This document shows, in pieces, positions 9,767 to 18,203 of a stretch of DNA of 64,000 nucleotides (position 1 is its first letter; every line of letters starts with the position of its first letter). A program made the translations under genes and the position numbers. This DNA is from an uncultured Dokdonia sp. (GTDB taxonomy: Bacteria; Bacteroidota; Bacteroidia; Flavobacteriales; Flavobacteriaceae), in the NCBI RefSeq assembly GCF_947492535.1, contig NZ_CANLNH010000002.1:248001-312000 (forward strand), given 5' to 3'. The notes beneath the pieces were generated by a model, which had not been told where the DNA came from, did not search any database, and saw nothing but the letters and a program-made list of their open reading frames with translations.

Positions 9767-10636
9767 TTATTTAAAATCTATATAATTTGTTGGATTTATT
9801 GGATATCCATTATTCCATAACTCAAAATGCAAATGTGGGCCCGTTGTTAATTCTCCCGTGTTTCCAACAATAGCGATAACTTCTCCTGCTTTTACAAGAT
9901 CCCCTTGCTCTTTTGAAAGAGAAGCATTATGCTTATATGCCGTAATTAAATTGTTTTGGTGCTCTATGATAATCACATGTCCCGTATCGGCCGTCCAAGA
10001 GGCAAAAATAACAGTCCCATCTCCTGCTGCTTTCACAGGCTCATCTTTTTCTGTTACCACATCTACGGCATAGTGTTTTGAAGCACTATCATATGTTGCA
10101 CTAATATGTCCTTTTACAGGAGGAAACAAGGCAAAATCTGCTGGTCTAGTCGCTGTTTCAAAAAGATTATACTTGTCTTGTGCTTCTACCGTTGCTCTAA
10201 GTAATGAATCTTCTTTAGATGGTTGGATGGTAATGTCATCATTGTCGGGATCAATAACGCCTTCTATAGAATCTTTATCAAACTCAATAGTTTTTAAATC
10301 TCCTGTTAATACTTTGCGTATGGATGCATATTGCTGCTCATTAATCGCAATGACTGTTTTTAAAGAGTCCGTTTGTATTAACAATTCTTCAGCTTGTGAT
10401 TTTAGTTTTTTACTAGAGTACCCAGGAATGTATTCTCGTATGGGGGTAAATGCAATAAGCAATGTTGTAAGAATAATGAGTACAACTGCAGAAATACCTA
10501 CCAAAATAAATACGTTAAGCCTTGTTAACTTGAAAGATATACGTTCTTCAAACGTATCTTCATTTAAGATAACAAGCCTGTACTTATGCAGGAGTTTTTT
10601 TGCAATCGCTTTTTTTTCGCCTTTTTTACGTGACAT
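9767..10636 (-). CDS. M23 family metallopeptidase (LytM domain), membrane-anchored
   Basis: A 289-residue protein with a basic cytoplasmic N-terminus, one membrane helix (about residues 39-63, VFILVGISAVVLIILTTLLI), a short coiled region and a C-terminal LytM/M23 domain. Zn ligands are visible as HYAVD (the HxGxD motif with Ala in place of Gly) and HLHFEL. The GNTGELTTGPHLHFE loop is typical. Such proteins cut peptide cross-bridges in peptidoglycan or, when degenerate, act as regulators; retained ligands favour activity. It is the first gene of the minus-strand run to the left edge. A TATATTTG box on the minus strand at 10644-10651 lies only 8 bp before the ATG. Confidence 0.88.
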   Translation of the reverse strand: MSRKKGEKKAIAKKLLHKYRLVILNEDTFEERISFKLTRLNVFILVGISAVVLIILTTLLIAFTPIREYIPGYSSKKLKSQAEELLIQTDSLKTVIAINEQQYASIRKVLTGDLKTIEFDKDSIEGVIDPDNDDITIQPSKEDSLLRATVEAQDKYNLFETATRPADFALFPPVKGHISATYDSASKHYAVDVVTEKDEPVKAAGDGTVIFASWTADTGHVIIIEHQNNLITAYKHNASLSKEQGDLVKAGEVIAIVGNTGELTTGPHLHFELWNNGYPINPTNYIDFK

Positions 10637-10643
10637 ATGCTTG

Positions 10644-10651
10644 CAAATATA
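10644..10651 (-). promoter_or_regulatory. Putative -7 box for the M23-headed operon
   Basis: The minus strand reads TATATTTG, matching the Bacteroidota -7 consensus TANNTTTG. It is 8 bp upstream of the ATG, implying a very short leader. No clear -33 TTG is seen. Confidence 0.4.
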
Positions 10652-10703
10652 CTATCTAAAGTCTTAAAAAATCACCTATACTACTCCCTCATCATATTTC
10701 TTT

Positions 10704-10711
10704 AGTATCTT
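10704..10711 (+). promoter_or_regulatory. Putative -7 box for tatA
   Basis: TATCTTTG fits TANNTTTG, 21 bp before the tatA start and divergent from the M23 promoter. No TTG at the expected -33 spacing is obvious. Confidence 0.45.
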
Positions 10712-10732
10712 TGCAGTTCTAAAATTAAAGAC

Positions 10733-10924
10733 ATGAATTTTTTAGGAATATTTTTAGGTATGATTGGACCTTGGCAAATAGGTCTTATTGTTTTGGTAGT
10801 TTTATTACTTTTTGGAGGTAAAAAGATACCTGAAATGATGCGTGGTCTTGGTGGCGGTATTAAAGAATTTAAGAAAGCATCCAAAGATGAAGATGGAGAC
10901 TCTAAATTAGAAGAGAAAAATTAA
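10733..10924 (+). CDS. tatA: Twin-arginine translocase subunit TatA/TatE
   Basis: A 63-residue protein with the full TatA plan: a short N-terminus, one membrane helix ([20 protein letters not shown]), the [16 protein letters not shown] hinge, then an amphipathic helix ([10 protein letters not shown]) and an acidic tail. TatA oligomers form the pore through which folded proteins with RR signal peptides cross the inner membrane. Length is typical (55-90). It is a single-gene unit: its own -7 box precedes it and a strong hairpin follows. No tatC is present in the window. Confidence 0.94.
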   Translation: MNFLGIFLGMIGPWQIGLIVLVVLLLFGGKKIPEMMRGLGGGIKEFKKASKDEDGDSKLEEKN

Positions 10925-10940
10925 TTTTTACTACAGCATA

Positions 10941-10980
10941 TTAAAAAAGCCCAATGTATTGATACATTGGGCTTTTTTAA
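10941..10980. terminator. Bidirectional Rho-independent terminator between tatA and the DUF4837 gene
   Basis: Perfect 18-bp inverted arms (TTAAAAAAGCCCAATGTA and its complement) around a TTGA loop, with A/T tracts on both sides. It serves the convergent tatA and DUF4837 genes. Confidence 0.92.
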
Positions 10981-10999
10981 TATCTTTTTACAGAACCTG

Positions 11000-11977
11000 T
11001 TACTTATCTAAAAACCGAGTAGATCTTAAGATAGCTTCTAGCTCAAACATTGTATCTCGCTGATCTAATGAAGGTGAAAATACAAACCCTTCTACAACCA
11101 CATATCTATTATTCTTTTCATCACGTATCGCATAATTTATAAAAGGACCTACCATCAATCTTCCATCTCTTACTTCCCATGTTCCTTTCATTTCCCAAGC
11201 AAAACGACCGTCTATCTCTGTTTCAAATAATTGAGGTGAAAAAGAAGGTTCTGTTACAAATCGACCTTGATTTAAATCGATGTTAGCTCCAGAAATAGAA
11301 TCTCTCATACGTACAATACGTGCTACAGAAAATGTGTCTTTATCTATTACATTAAGTGGCACTTCATATACCGTGATATTCATGTTTCCGCTTCTCTTTA
11401 AATCTTTACGCATCCAAAAGAAATTCTTTTCTTGTTTGGTGTATTGATAAATCGTTGGGAAGCGCATGCTTATTCCAAACGTAGCTTTTAGTGAATCTGT
11501 TTTCTTTAAAGAACTTCGAATACGTCCTTGTGTGTTTTCAAGTTCTCTTGCTTTAAAAGCTGCAATTATTTTGTCCTTGTTAGTTTTAAAGACTTCAATA
11601 ATAGCATCCTCATCTTCTCCAGAAATCATTACAGCGGTTTGTCTCCTTGCCGTAACATCTTCTTCTATAGAAAAATGTGATGGTTCTCCCAGTTTTGTAG
11701 AAAGAAAAATTCTACTTTTTGATACAAATCCCGTAAACTTATCTGGTGTAACTTGATCTAATGTAAAAAGAGGTTCATCTCTTGGTAATCCATCTACAGT
11801 AGCAGCTAATATAGTGCGCATCGTATCTCCTACACGACCTTGCCATAGCTCTTTATCTATGACCATTTTTAAGTTATTTGTATTTCCTACAGACCCCTCT
11901 AATGATCGTTTTTTTGACGTTTCCTCACAAGAAATAAAAACGCCTAAAAAGAGAATGGCTACGAGTAATTTTTTCAT
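11000..11977 (-). CDS. DUF4837 family lipoprotein
   Basis: This 325-residue protein starts with a lipoprotein signal (MKKLLVAILFLGVFISC, lipobox FISC), so it is probably anchored in an envelope membrane. The family signature is recognisable: LKMVIDKELWQGRVGDTMR, then DGLPRDEPLFTLDQV, and FAWEMKGTWEVRDG near the C-terminus. DUF4837 proteins are widespread in Flavobacteriia and have no assigned function. Downstream on the same strand is only the bidirectional terminator. Upstream, 24 bp away, is the lytic transglycosylase gene, so the two are probably co-transcribed and both belong to the envelope. Confidence 0.85.
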   Translation of the reverse strand: MKKLLVAILFLGVFISCEETSKKRSLEGSVGNTNNLKMVIDKELWQGRVGDTMRTILAATVDGLPRDEPLFTLDQVTPDKFTGFVSKSRIFLSTKLGEPSHFSIEEDVTARRQTAVMISGEDEDAIIEVFKTNKDKIIAAFKARELENTQGRIRSSLKKTDSLKATFGISMRFPTIYQYTKQEKNFFWMRKDLKRSGNMNITVYEVPLNVIDKDTFSVARIVRMRDSISGANIDLNQGRFVTEPSFSPQLFETEIDGRFAWEMKGTWEVRDGRLMVGPFINYAIRDEKNNRYVVVEGFVFSPSLDQRDTMFELEAILRSTRFLDK

Positions 11978-12001
11978 GATATCATACGTTTTTTAATGTC
12001 T

Positions 12002-13597
12002 CTATTTTGAAACAATAAGTTTCATTCCTGGTTTTACCCTATCACCGCTAATATCGTTCCAAACTTTAATATTACTCACACTAACACCTGGAAATTTATT
12101 AGCAATCTTCCACAAAGAGTCTCCTTGTTTTACTGTATATACTTTTTTTCCATTAGCAACTACAGTTTTTGTAGTACTAGACGTACTTGAAGAAGTAACC
12201 GGTTTACGAGGGTAGATGGTTAAGCGTTGTCCAACCTTTAAACTATTAGACCGAAGGTTATTCCATTTTTTTAATTGGCTTACTCTAACACCATATTTAT
12301 TAGCTATTTTACCTAAATAGTCGCCACTTCTCACTCGGTAGCGAATTTGAGAACTCGCCGTTGTAAATTTTGGTAATGGTTGTTCTCTTTTATCTATTTC
12401 CGCTTTCGCGAAAGCGTATATTTCTTCCTCATTCTGAACAAACGGACCTATCTTTTCTATAGGAAGTCTTACATAATATTTTTCATTCTCTATCTTAGGA
12501 ATAATATCAAGTTTATAAGAAGGGTTTAAAAACTGAATTACTTCTAAAGGTTCACCCGTAATTTTAGCAACCTGCTCTAAAGTAATTAATTCTTTTACGT
12601 GAACGGTATCGGTTTCAAAATAATTTACAGGCGCTTTTTTAGGCTGATATCCATGCTCGTCTGCATATTCAAAAAGATACATGGTGGCTAAGAAAGCAGG
12701 TACATATCCTGCTGTTTCACGTGGAAGATTATTACGAATATTCCAATAGTTTTGATAGCCTCCACTACGACGAATGGCTTTCGAAACATTTCCTGGACCC
12801 GAATTATACGATGCTAAAGCAAGATCCCAATCTCCAAAAAGCTCATAGAGTTTTGATAAATATTGACACGCAGCTTCTGTTGCCATAATAGGATCCATAC
12901 GCTCATCTACATATGAATTCACATCAAGATCATACATTTTTCCTGTACTAAACATAAATTGCCACAAACCTGTTGCGCCCACTCTAGACTTAGCACGTGG
13001 TCGTAAGGCAGACTCTACAATAGCAAGGTATTTCATCTCTAATGGGATATCATACTTATCTAAGGTCTCTTCAAACATCGGGAAGTAAAACTGACTGACT
13101 TCCATCAATCGCTCCATACTTGGTTTATGACGCTTTAAATATCTTTTTATGACATTTTCTAAAGAGGGCGTATAGCCTACATTAAAAGGCGTTCGCTCGT
13201 TAATACGTGCTAATCGTTTTTTTAAGGTATCTGTAGGTAAATCTAGATATACTTCTTCTTTGTATTCTAATCCTTGTACCATATTGGTAATAGAATCATA
13301 CAAATCCATTCGAGCTAATTCATGACGCCATAAAGAATCCAGACGTGCTGCAAAAGGCTCATCTTTCAGTTTAAATACTATAGAATCTCTTGAGAGGGTT
13401 TTAAGCTCTACTTTATTTATTTCTTTTACAAAAGAAGTGGTGGTAATAGAATCTATAATGGTGATAGTATCTCTTTCTAGACCCACACGTTCCTTATTAT
13501 TTTTCTTAAAAGACTCATAGGGTATGGTGTCTTGCGCTTTCGCGAAAGCGGAAACCAACAAACATCCAACAAGACTGTATATATGAAGTAATCTCAT
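12002..13597 (-). CDS. Lytic transglycosylase with SLT domain and two LysM repeats (MltD-like)
   Basis: A 531-residue secreted murein hydrolase cleaving the MurNAc-GlcNAc bond with 1,6-anhydro product. After a signal peptide (MRLLHIYSLVGCLLVSAFAKA) and a linker, an SLT/goose-lysozyme-like domain spans about residues 170-300. It contains the catalytic Glu in AIVESALRPRAKSRVGATG and GLWQFM, plus ASYNSGPGNV. Two LysM domains follow, RYRVRSGDYLGKIANKYGV near 412 and KVYTVKQGDSLWKIANKF near 483, which bind peptidoglycan. The gene carries two palindrome copies: one forms the end of the signal peptide (VSAFAKA/Q), the other encodes YAFAKAE around residue 397. Gene order suggests co-transcription with the DUF4837 lipoprotein. 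Confidence 0.93.
   Translation of the reverse strand: MRLLHIYSLVGCLLVSAFAKAQDTIPYESFKKNNKERVGLERDTITIIDSITTTSFVKEINKVELKTLSRDSIVFKLKDEPFAARLDSLWRHELARMDLYDSITNMVQGLEYKEEVYLDLPTDTLKKRLARINERTPFNVGYTPSLENVIKRYLKRHKPSMERLMEVSQFYFPMFEETLDKYDIPLEMKYLAIVESALRPRAKSRVGATGLWQFMFSTGKMYDLDVNSYVDERMDPIMATEAACQYLSKLYELFGDWDLALASYNSGPGNVSKAIRRSGGYQNYWNIRNNLPRETAGYVPAFLATMYLFEYADEHGYQPKKAPVNYFETDTVHVKELITLEQVAKITGEPLEVIQFLNPSYKLDIIPKIENEKYYVRLPIEKIGPFVQNEEEIYAFAKAEIDKREQPLPKFTTASSQIRYRVRSGDYLGKIANKYGVRVSQLKKWNNLRSNSLKVGQRLTIYPRKPVTSSSTSSTTKTVVANGKKVYTVKQGDSLWKIANKFPGVSVSNIKVWNDISGDRVKPGMKLIVSK
12402..12415. repeat. AFAKA palindrome, copy 3 (inside the MltD-like gene)
   Basis: Exact 14-mer reading Y-AFAKA-E on the gene strand, between the SLT and LysM domains. 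Confidence 0.95.
13536..13549. repeat. AFAKA palindrome, copy 4 (signal peptide of the MltD-like gene)
   Basis: Exact 14-mer reading S-AFAKA-Q. It supplies the small-x-small residues of the signal peptidase site. Confidence 0.95.
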
Positions 13598-13699
13598 AGT
13601 TTTTACAACGAGGGTATTACAAAATTCGTATGAATTGTGCGTCCTTCAAATATAGGTGTTTATTCATAAGTGATCTCAACATACGACTGTAAAGACTGA

Positions 13700-13728
13700 A
13701 AAAAGCTACCAAAAATAGGTAGCTTTTT
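13700..13728 (-). terminator. Terminator after pgk
   Basis: AAAAAGCTACC and GGTAGCTTTTT form an 11-bp stem around a 7-nt loop, 29 bp past the pgk stop. The tracts are symmetric. Confidence 0.85.
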
Positions 13729-13756
13729 ATTCCTTTATATGCAGGTTTGTCATTAT

Positions 13757-14944
13757 TTACTCTAAAATAGCAGCAATACCAGGTAATGTCTTTCCTTCTA
13801 GCATTTCCAGCATCGCTCCTCCTCCAGTAGACACATAACTTACTTTCGAATCAAAGCCAAATTGCTTTACAGCAGCCACACTATCACCGCCTCCTACAAG
13901 AGAAAACGCTCCGTTTTTAGTAGCTTGCGCGATACTATTTCCAAGTGCAATTGTTGCGCCTGCAAAAGGGGTCATTTCAAAGACACCTAAAGGTCCATTC
14001 CATAAAATAGTTTTTGCCCTTTGAGCAACAGCATCAAATACCGTTTGAGATGCAGGTCCTGCGTCAAGTCCTTGCCATCCTTCTGGAATGTTATCAATAG
14101 CTACCACCTTTGTGTTTGCCGTTTCAGAAAAATCATCGGCAGCAAGAACATCTACAGGAAGGTGTATCAATACATTTTTCTCTTCAGCCGCTTTTAAAAT
14201 AGCTAATGCAAGTTCCATTTTATCATCCTCACAAATAGAGTTTCCTACATTTCCGCCTTGAGCTTTAATAAAAGTATACGCCATACCTCCACCTATAATC
14301 ATCTCATCTACCTTATCTAAGATATTTTCGATTACGGTAATTTTTGAAGATACTTTAGCACCTCCTAAAATGGCAAGTACTGGTTTTTCGCTATTGTTTA
14401 GTACTCGATCTAAGCTTTCTATTTCTTTAGAAAGCAATTTTCCAAAACATTTATTTTCTGGGAAAAATTGCGCAATAATCGTTGTAGATGCATGAGCTCT
14501 ATGAGCAGTACCAAAGGCATCATTTACATAAATATCTCCTAGTTTTGATAACGCTTTCGCGAAAGCTTCATCTCCCTGCTTTTCCTCATTATGATATCTG
14601 AGGTTCTCAAGTAATAAAATCTGCCCCATTTCAAGGTTTTGAGCAGCTTGGGTAGCTTCATCACCAACACAATTAGCTACGTAAATAACTTCAACACCTA
14701 TGATTTCGGACACTTTACGGCAGATATGCTTCATAGAAAACTCATCTTCCTGTGCTTTAGGTCTTCCTAAGTGTGACATTAAAATAGCGGCTCCTCCATC
14801 TTCTAAAATCTTTAAAATGGTTGGTTTTGCTGCTTCAATTCTTGTCGTATCAGTTACTTGAAGTTCATCATCTAAAGGCACATTAAAGTCTACACGTATT
14901 AATGCTTTTTTATTTTCAAAATTGAAGTGGTCTACTGTCTTCAT
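13757..14944 (-). CDS. pgk: Phosphoglycerate kinase
   Basis: This 395-residue cytosolic glycolytic enzyme transfers phosphate from 1,3-bisphosphoglycerate to ADP. Visible family features: the N-terminal RVDFNVPLDD, the Arg-rich substrate site (TRIEAAKPT, SHLGRPKA, AFGTAHRAHAST), GGAKVSSKI, and the nucleotide-binding C-terminal domain with LWNGPLGVFEM and LVGGGDSVAAV. Length is standard. A palindrome copy encodes EAFAKALSKLGD, where many homologues already have a similar Phe-Ala-Lys helix. It is a single-gene unit bounded by a terminator at 13700-13728 and by the divergent holB gene. Confidence 0.98.
   Translation of the reverse strand: MKTVDHFNFENKKALIRVDFNVPLDDELQVTDTTRIEAAKPTILKILEDGGAAILMSHLGRPKAQEDEFSMKHICRKVSEIIGVEVIYVANCVGDEATQAAQNLEMGQILLLENLRYHNEEKQGDEAFAKALSKLGDIYVNDAFGTAHRAHASTTIIAQFFPENKCFGKLLSKEIESLDRVLNNSEKPVLAILGGAKVSSKITVIENILDKVDEMIIGGGMAYTFIKAQGGNVGNSICEDDKMELALAILKAAEEKNVLIHLPVDVLAADDFSETANTKVVAIDNIPEGWQGLDAGPASQTVFDAVAQRAKTILWNGPLGVFEMTPFAGATIALGNSIAQATKNGAFSLVGGGDSVAAVKQFGFDSKVSYVSTGGGAMLEMLEGKTLPGIAAILE
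14553..14566. repeat. AFAKA palindrome, copy 5 (inside pgk)
   Basis: Exact 14-mer reading E-AFAKA-L in an Ala-rich helix of Pgk. Confidence 0.95.
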
Positions 14945-15099
14945 TATTCTTTAATTTTACTCGATAACCGAGATTTAAAAGCTCCGAGGTTTGCCTCGAA
15001 ATCAAATGGTTTTTTACTTAAACTACCTCATGGGCTTACCTCAAGGTAGTTTCCTAGCAAATATAGTAGTTAGAGCGTTTATATACGTCACATTTCTTT

Positions 15100-15107
15100 T
15101 ATATTTG
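15100..15107 (+). promoter_or_regulatory. Putative -7 box for holB
   Basis: TATATTTG matches TANNTTTG and ends 7 bp before the ATG, implying a very short leader. Confidence 0.45.
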
Positions 15108-15114
15108 ACATACT

Positions 15115-16263
15115 ATGCTTTTCGAAAACGTTATCGGTCAAGATTTTATTAAAAGTCACCTTACCACAAGTGTGGATGCAGGTCGTATTGCTCATGCACA
15201 GCTCTTTGTGGGAACATCAGGTTCAGGTACTTTACCTATGGCCATCGCTTATGCGCAATACATTTTATGTTCAAATACAAATGGGGAAAATATAGGAGGT
15301 AATGCTTCTTGTAATATTAAGTTTGAGCAACTCGCTCATCCCGATTTACATTTTGCATATCCAGTAGCTACAAATGGTTCTGTAAAAAGTCATCCCGTAT
15401 CAAGTCACTTTGCGACTGAATGGCGATCTTTTGTACAAGAAAATCCTTATGGGGATCTTTTTGAATGGCATAAGCATATCGATATAGAAAAAAAGCAAGG
15501 TCAAATAGGTGTAGATGAGGCTATAGATATTAATAAATCACTGGCATTAAAAGCCTATGAAGGAGGGTATAAAGTGATGATTATTTGGATGGCAGAAAAA
15601 ATGAACACTGCTGCAGCTAATAAGCTTTTAAAGCTTATAGAAGAACCTCCATCTAAGACCCTATTTATTCTTATCACAGAAAATGAAGATAAAATTATCG
15701 ATACGATTAAGTCTCGCTGTCAAGTATTACATTTTCCTGCTATAAGTGAAGCACATCTTGCAAATGCGCTTGTATCAAGACAACAATCTGATCCCAAAGA
15801 GGCGCAAAAAATAGCACATCAAGCACAAGGAGATTACAATAAAGCATTACACATAATACACCAGGATGGAGATGATGTACAATTTGAAAAATGGTTTATC
15901 ACATGGGTACGTACTGCTTTTATGGCTAAAGGAAAAAAAGAGTCTGTTATTGAGTTACTAAACTGGAGTGAAACTATTGCAAAAACGGGTCGAGAAACAC
16001 AGAAAAATTTCCTCAATTATTGTGTGCAATTTTTTCGTCAGGCGATGCTTTTAAATTATAAAACAGAGCCCCTTGTATACTTAGAACCAAAGACAGGTTT
16101 TGACCTTCGTAAATTTGCTCCTTTTGTGCATGGAAATAACATTATGGACATCATTTCTGAGCTACAAGACGCCTCATATCACATAGAACGCAATGGGAAT
16201 GCTCGTATTATTTTATCAGACCTTTCTATAAAACTAACACGATTATTACATCGTAAACAATGA
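15115..16263 (+). CDS. holB: DNA polymerase III subunit delta-prime
   Basis: This 382-residue clamp-loader subunit belongs to the AAA+ family. The start is VIGQDFIKSHLTTSVDAGRI followed by AHAQLFVGTSGSGTLPMAIA. The P-loop position is degenerate (GTSGSGTLP, no GKT), as usual for delta-prime, which does not hydrolyse ATP. The sensor region shows WMAEKMNTAAANKLLKLIEE and PPSKTLFILITEN, followed by SRCQVLHF, the SRC motif of clamp loaders. It acts with DnaX and HolA to load the sliding clamp. It is the first of three plus-strand genes. Confidence 0.9.
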   Translation: MLFENVIGQDFIKSHLTTSVDAGRIAHAQLFVGTSGSGTLPMAIAYAQYILCSNTNGENIGGNASCNIKFEQLAHPDLHFAYPVATNGSVKSHPVSSHFATEWRSFVQENPYGDLFEWHKHIDIEKKQGQIGVDEAIDINKSLALKAYEGGYKVMIIWMAEKMNTAAANKLLKLIEEPPSKTLFILITENEDKIIDTIKSRCQVLHFPAISEAHLANALVSRQQSDPKEAQKIAHQAQGDYNKALHIIHQDGDDVQFEKWFITWVRTAFMAKGKKESVIELLNWSETIAKTGRETQKNFLNYCVQFFRQAMLLNYKTEPLVYLEPKTGFDLRKFAPFVHGNNIMDIISELQDASYHIERNGNARIILSDLSIKLTRLLHRKQ

Positions 16264-16331
16264 TCTAATCAATTAGTTATATTATTTTTAGGATACCCTA
16301 AAAAAATGTTTAGCCATTTAAAACACACTAT

Positions 16332-16733
16332 ATGGACTTTTTATTGCCTAATATTACTGAGATTTTAATCCTCTTATTTATTATCATTACTTTTTTACAA
16401 TCTGGGCTCGATAAAGTGTTCGATTGGAAGGGTCAAATAAGCTGGTTGAACGGTCATTTTAAGGACACTTTTTTAGGGAGTATAGTTCCTCTTCTCGTAG
16501 CAGTTTTAGTGGTGCTAGATTTGCTTGCCTCTGTGCTTGCTGGAATAGGTATATATCAACTTGCTGTACAGGATAATTCTACGATAGCATTATACGGATC
16601 TATCGTTGCTGCCATTACATTATTAATGCTCTTATTTGGGCAACGTATTGCAAAAGATTATGCAGGTGCCTTTACCATTGTAGGCTATTTTATAGTGGTT
16701 ATTTTTGGTGTATGGCTCTTATCTAATCATTAA
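16332..16733 (+). CDS. DoxX-like small membrane protein
   Basis: A 133-residue protein with four hydrophobic segments and little else. It begins with ITEILILLFIIITFLQSGLD, continues KVFDWKGQISWLNGHF, then a second to fourth helix. This layout, with a WL...HF motif after the first helix, resembles the DoxX/DUF6041-type family of small quinone-associated inner-membrane proteins. Function is not assigned. It lies 68 bp after holB with no terminator between them. Confidence 0.6.
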   Translation: MDFLLPNITEILILLFIIITFLQSGLDKVFDWKGQISWLNGHFKDTFLGSIVPLLVAVLVVLDLLASVLAGIGIYQLAVQDNSTIALYGSIVAAITLLMLLFGQRIAKDYAGAFTIVGYFIVVIFGVWLLSNH

Positions 16734-16760
16734 AATTACTTTTTAAAATAAGCGTCTATT

Positions 16761-17246
16761 TTGAATGTAAAGGTTTTTCCATCAAGACATTATTCCGGAA
16801 TTCTAAAAAAAGACTATTCATTTTTAGCATCAAAATTGGAAAAAGAAACCCAATTAGATAATCAATATGTTGTTGACTGGAGTGCAACTACGTTTAATGG
16901 GCTAGTACACGAAAATTCTTTTGATGTTACACTATCTAGTACATATTACGGTAAACTTTGTTTTTTCAAGGGGATTGTAGAAGATAAAGGCATTCATATA
17001 GAAATACAGATAAAGACTATTTATAAGTGGATATTGGGGTTCCTCTTTTTATATCCTCTATTAGGGCTTCTAGCGTCATTTGTACTCAGAGGGTTTGATG
17101 TTTCCAAAGAGCTTATTTTTCATAGCATAATGGCGACTCTAGTCTTCAGAATATCATTAGAAATAGTATTTATATTCATCTCAAAAAAAGGACTTAAACA
17201 CTTAATAAGAATACTAGAAATCAGTATGTTAAAAAGGGAAAGATAA
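16761..17246 (+). CDS. Hypothetical membrane-anchored protein
   Basis: A 161-residue protein I do not recognise. The first 85 residues are soluble and beta-rich (VKVFPSRHYSGILKKDYSF, VVDWSATTFNGLVHENSF). Two hydrophobic segments follow (YKWILGFLFLYPLLGLLASF and MATLVFRISLEIVFIFI). The only start in frame is TTG at 16761; the nearby ATG at 16765 is in another frame and is followed immediately by a stop. The gene is 27 bp after the DoxX-like gene and ends before a hairpin shared with the convergent OmpH-like gene. Base composition is like its neighbours. Confidence 0.55.
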   Translation: MNVKVFPSRHYSGILKKDYSFLASKLEKETQLDNQYVVDWSATTFNGLVHENSFDVTLSSTYYGKLCFFKGIVEDKGIHIEIQIKTIYKWILGFLFLYPLLGLLASFVLRGFDVSKELIFHSIMATLVFRISLEIVFIFISKKGLKHLIRILEISMLKRER

Positions 17247-17294
17247 ATTGTATTTATTTTATACTTGTATATTTTAAAACGCTTAAAAATAATA

Positions 17295-17330
17295 ACAAAA
17301 AAAGCGATGAATTTCTTCATCGCCTTAGTA
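17295..17330. terminator. Hairpin between the hypothetical gene and the OmpH-like gene
   Basis: GCGATGAA (17304-17311) pairs with TTCATCGC (17316-17323). On the minus strand it is followed by a T-rich tract, so it terminates the OmpH-like transcript. Confidence 0.75.
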
Positions 17331-17347
17331 TATTTTTAAAGTCTAAA

Positions 17348-17866
17348 TTACTCTTTAGAACCTTTATAAGCTCCATTAAGGTATTCTAAAACACTTTCTG
17401 TAATGTTAAGTTCTTCTTTAGCATACATTACACTTCCAGCGTCATTACTACCATAAATATAGGTATACCCATTGTTCTTCCCATATTCTTTTACTTTATC
17501 TTTTACTTTTGTAAGTAAACTATCTATTGCACCTTGGCTTTCAACCTGTAATTTCCCTAGACGCGCTTGGCGTTCTTGTTGTAATTGTTGTGCTTCAGCT
17601 GCAAGTTCGTTATACTTTTCTTCTTGCTTTTTTCTAGCCATTGTTGGTCCGTTTTTTCTAAACAGATCTTCTTTTATTTGATACGCTTGAATTTTTACTT
17701 CTAAATCGCTTAAAATCGCATCATTTTGTTTTGTAAAACGTTCTTTTACATCAGTAAGCTCTTGATAATCTTTAAATAATTGTTCTGTATCTACATATGC
17801 GGTTTTTTCTGTTTGACAGGCAATAGATAAAATTGCAATTATAACTAAGATTCCTATTTTTTTCAT
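17348..17866 (-). CDS. OmpH/Skp-like lipoprotein
   Basis: A protein of 172 residues if it starts at MKKIGILVIIAILSIAC, which I prefer to an upstream in-frame start because this gives a clean lipoprotein signal. The mature part (AYVDTEQLFKDYQELTDVKE, a long coiled coil near residues 45-110, then GYTYIYGSNDAGSVMYAKEE) matches the OmpH/Skp periplasmic chaperone family. That family binds unfolded outer-membrane proteins. Most Skp proteins are soluble, so the lipid anchor is a variation, common in Flavobacteriia. It is monocistronic with a TATTTTTG box upstream. Confidence 0.85.
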   Translation of the reverse strand: MKKIGILVIIAILSIACQTEKTAYVDTEQLFKDYQELTDVKERFTKQNDAILSDLEVKIQAYQIKEDLFRKNGPTMARKKQEEKYNELAAEAQQLQQERQARLGKLQVESQGAIDSLLTKVKDKVKEYGKNNGYTYIYGSNDAGSVMYAKEELNITESVLEYLNGAYKGSKE

Positions 17867-18203
17867 GGTATGTGTGTTTTGCGGCAAAAATATAAAGTTT
17901 GACTAGTTTGACCTGTAAAATTGTAAAAATCTTACACTATAACAAAAAACTATGAACTTATTTTTATTGAATAGAAATTTCTTATAGAAAAGGAATTTGT
18001 CACATAAATTTTAAGAAAGAAAGAAATACTTGAATAGTATATGGGTGTTTTTACGATTAAAATGCTCTTAAAACGGCTTATTTTAAGTTTATGTGTGCAT
18101 ATTTGAAATAAAATAGTGCGAATTGATAAAAAAACAAGCTCGTATGATAATTTTTATTTTATTAGCCGATTCAAAATTTAAATAATCTTAAAATAAAAAA
18201 TTT
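17867..18203. other. Divergent intergenic region, OmpH-like lipoprotein / lipocalin-like lipoprotein
   Basis: 337 bp of AT-rich DNA. It contains a minus-strand TATTTTTG (17885-17892) that fits the -7 box of the OmpH-like gene. I see no RNA gene or repeat in the rest. Confidence 0.5.

Noticed and set aside
10173-10667. Plus-strand open frame of 164 codons
   Set aside because: Antisense to the M23 peptidase, which has clear motifs; the protein has no recognisable features.
15020-15053. Inverted repeat AAACTACCT...AGGTAGTTT upstream of holB as a riboswitch
   Set aside because: A short hairpin before the holB promoter box with no recognisable riboswitch core; it may be a stray palindrome.
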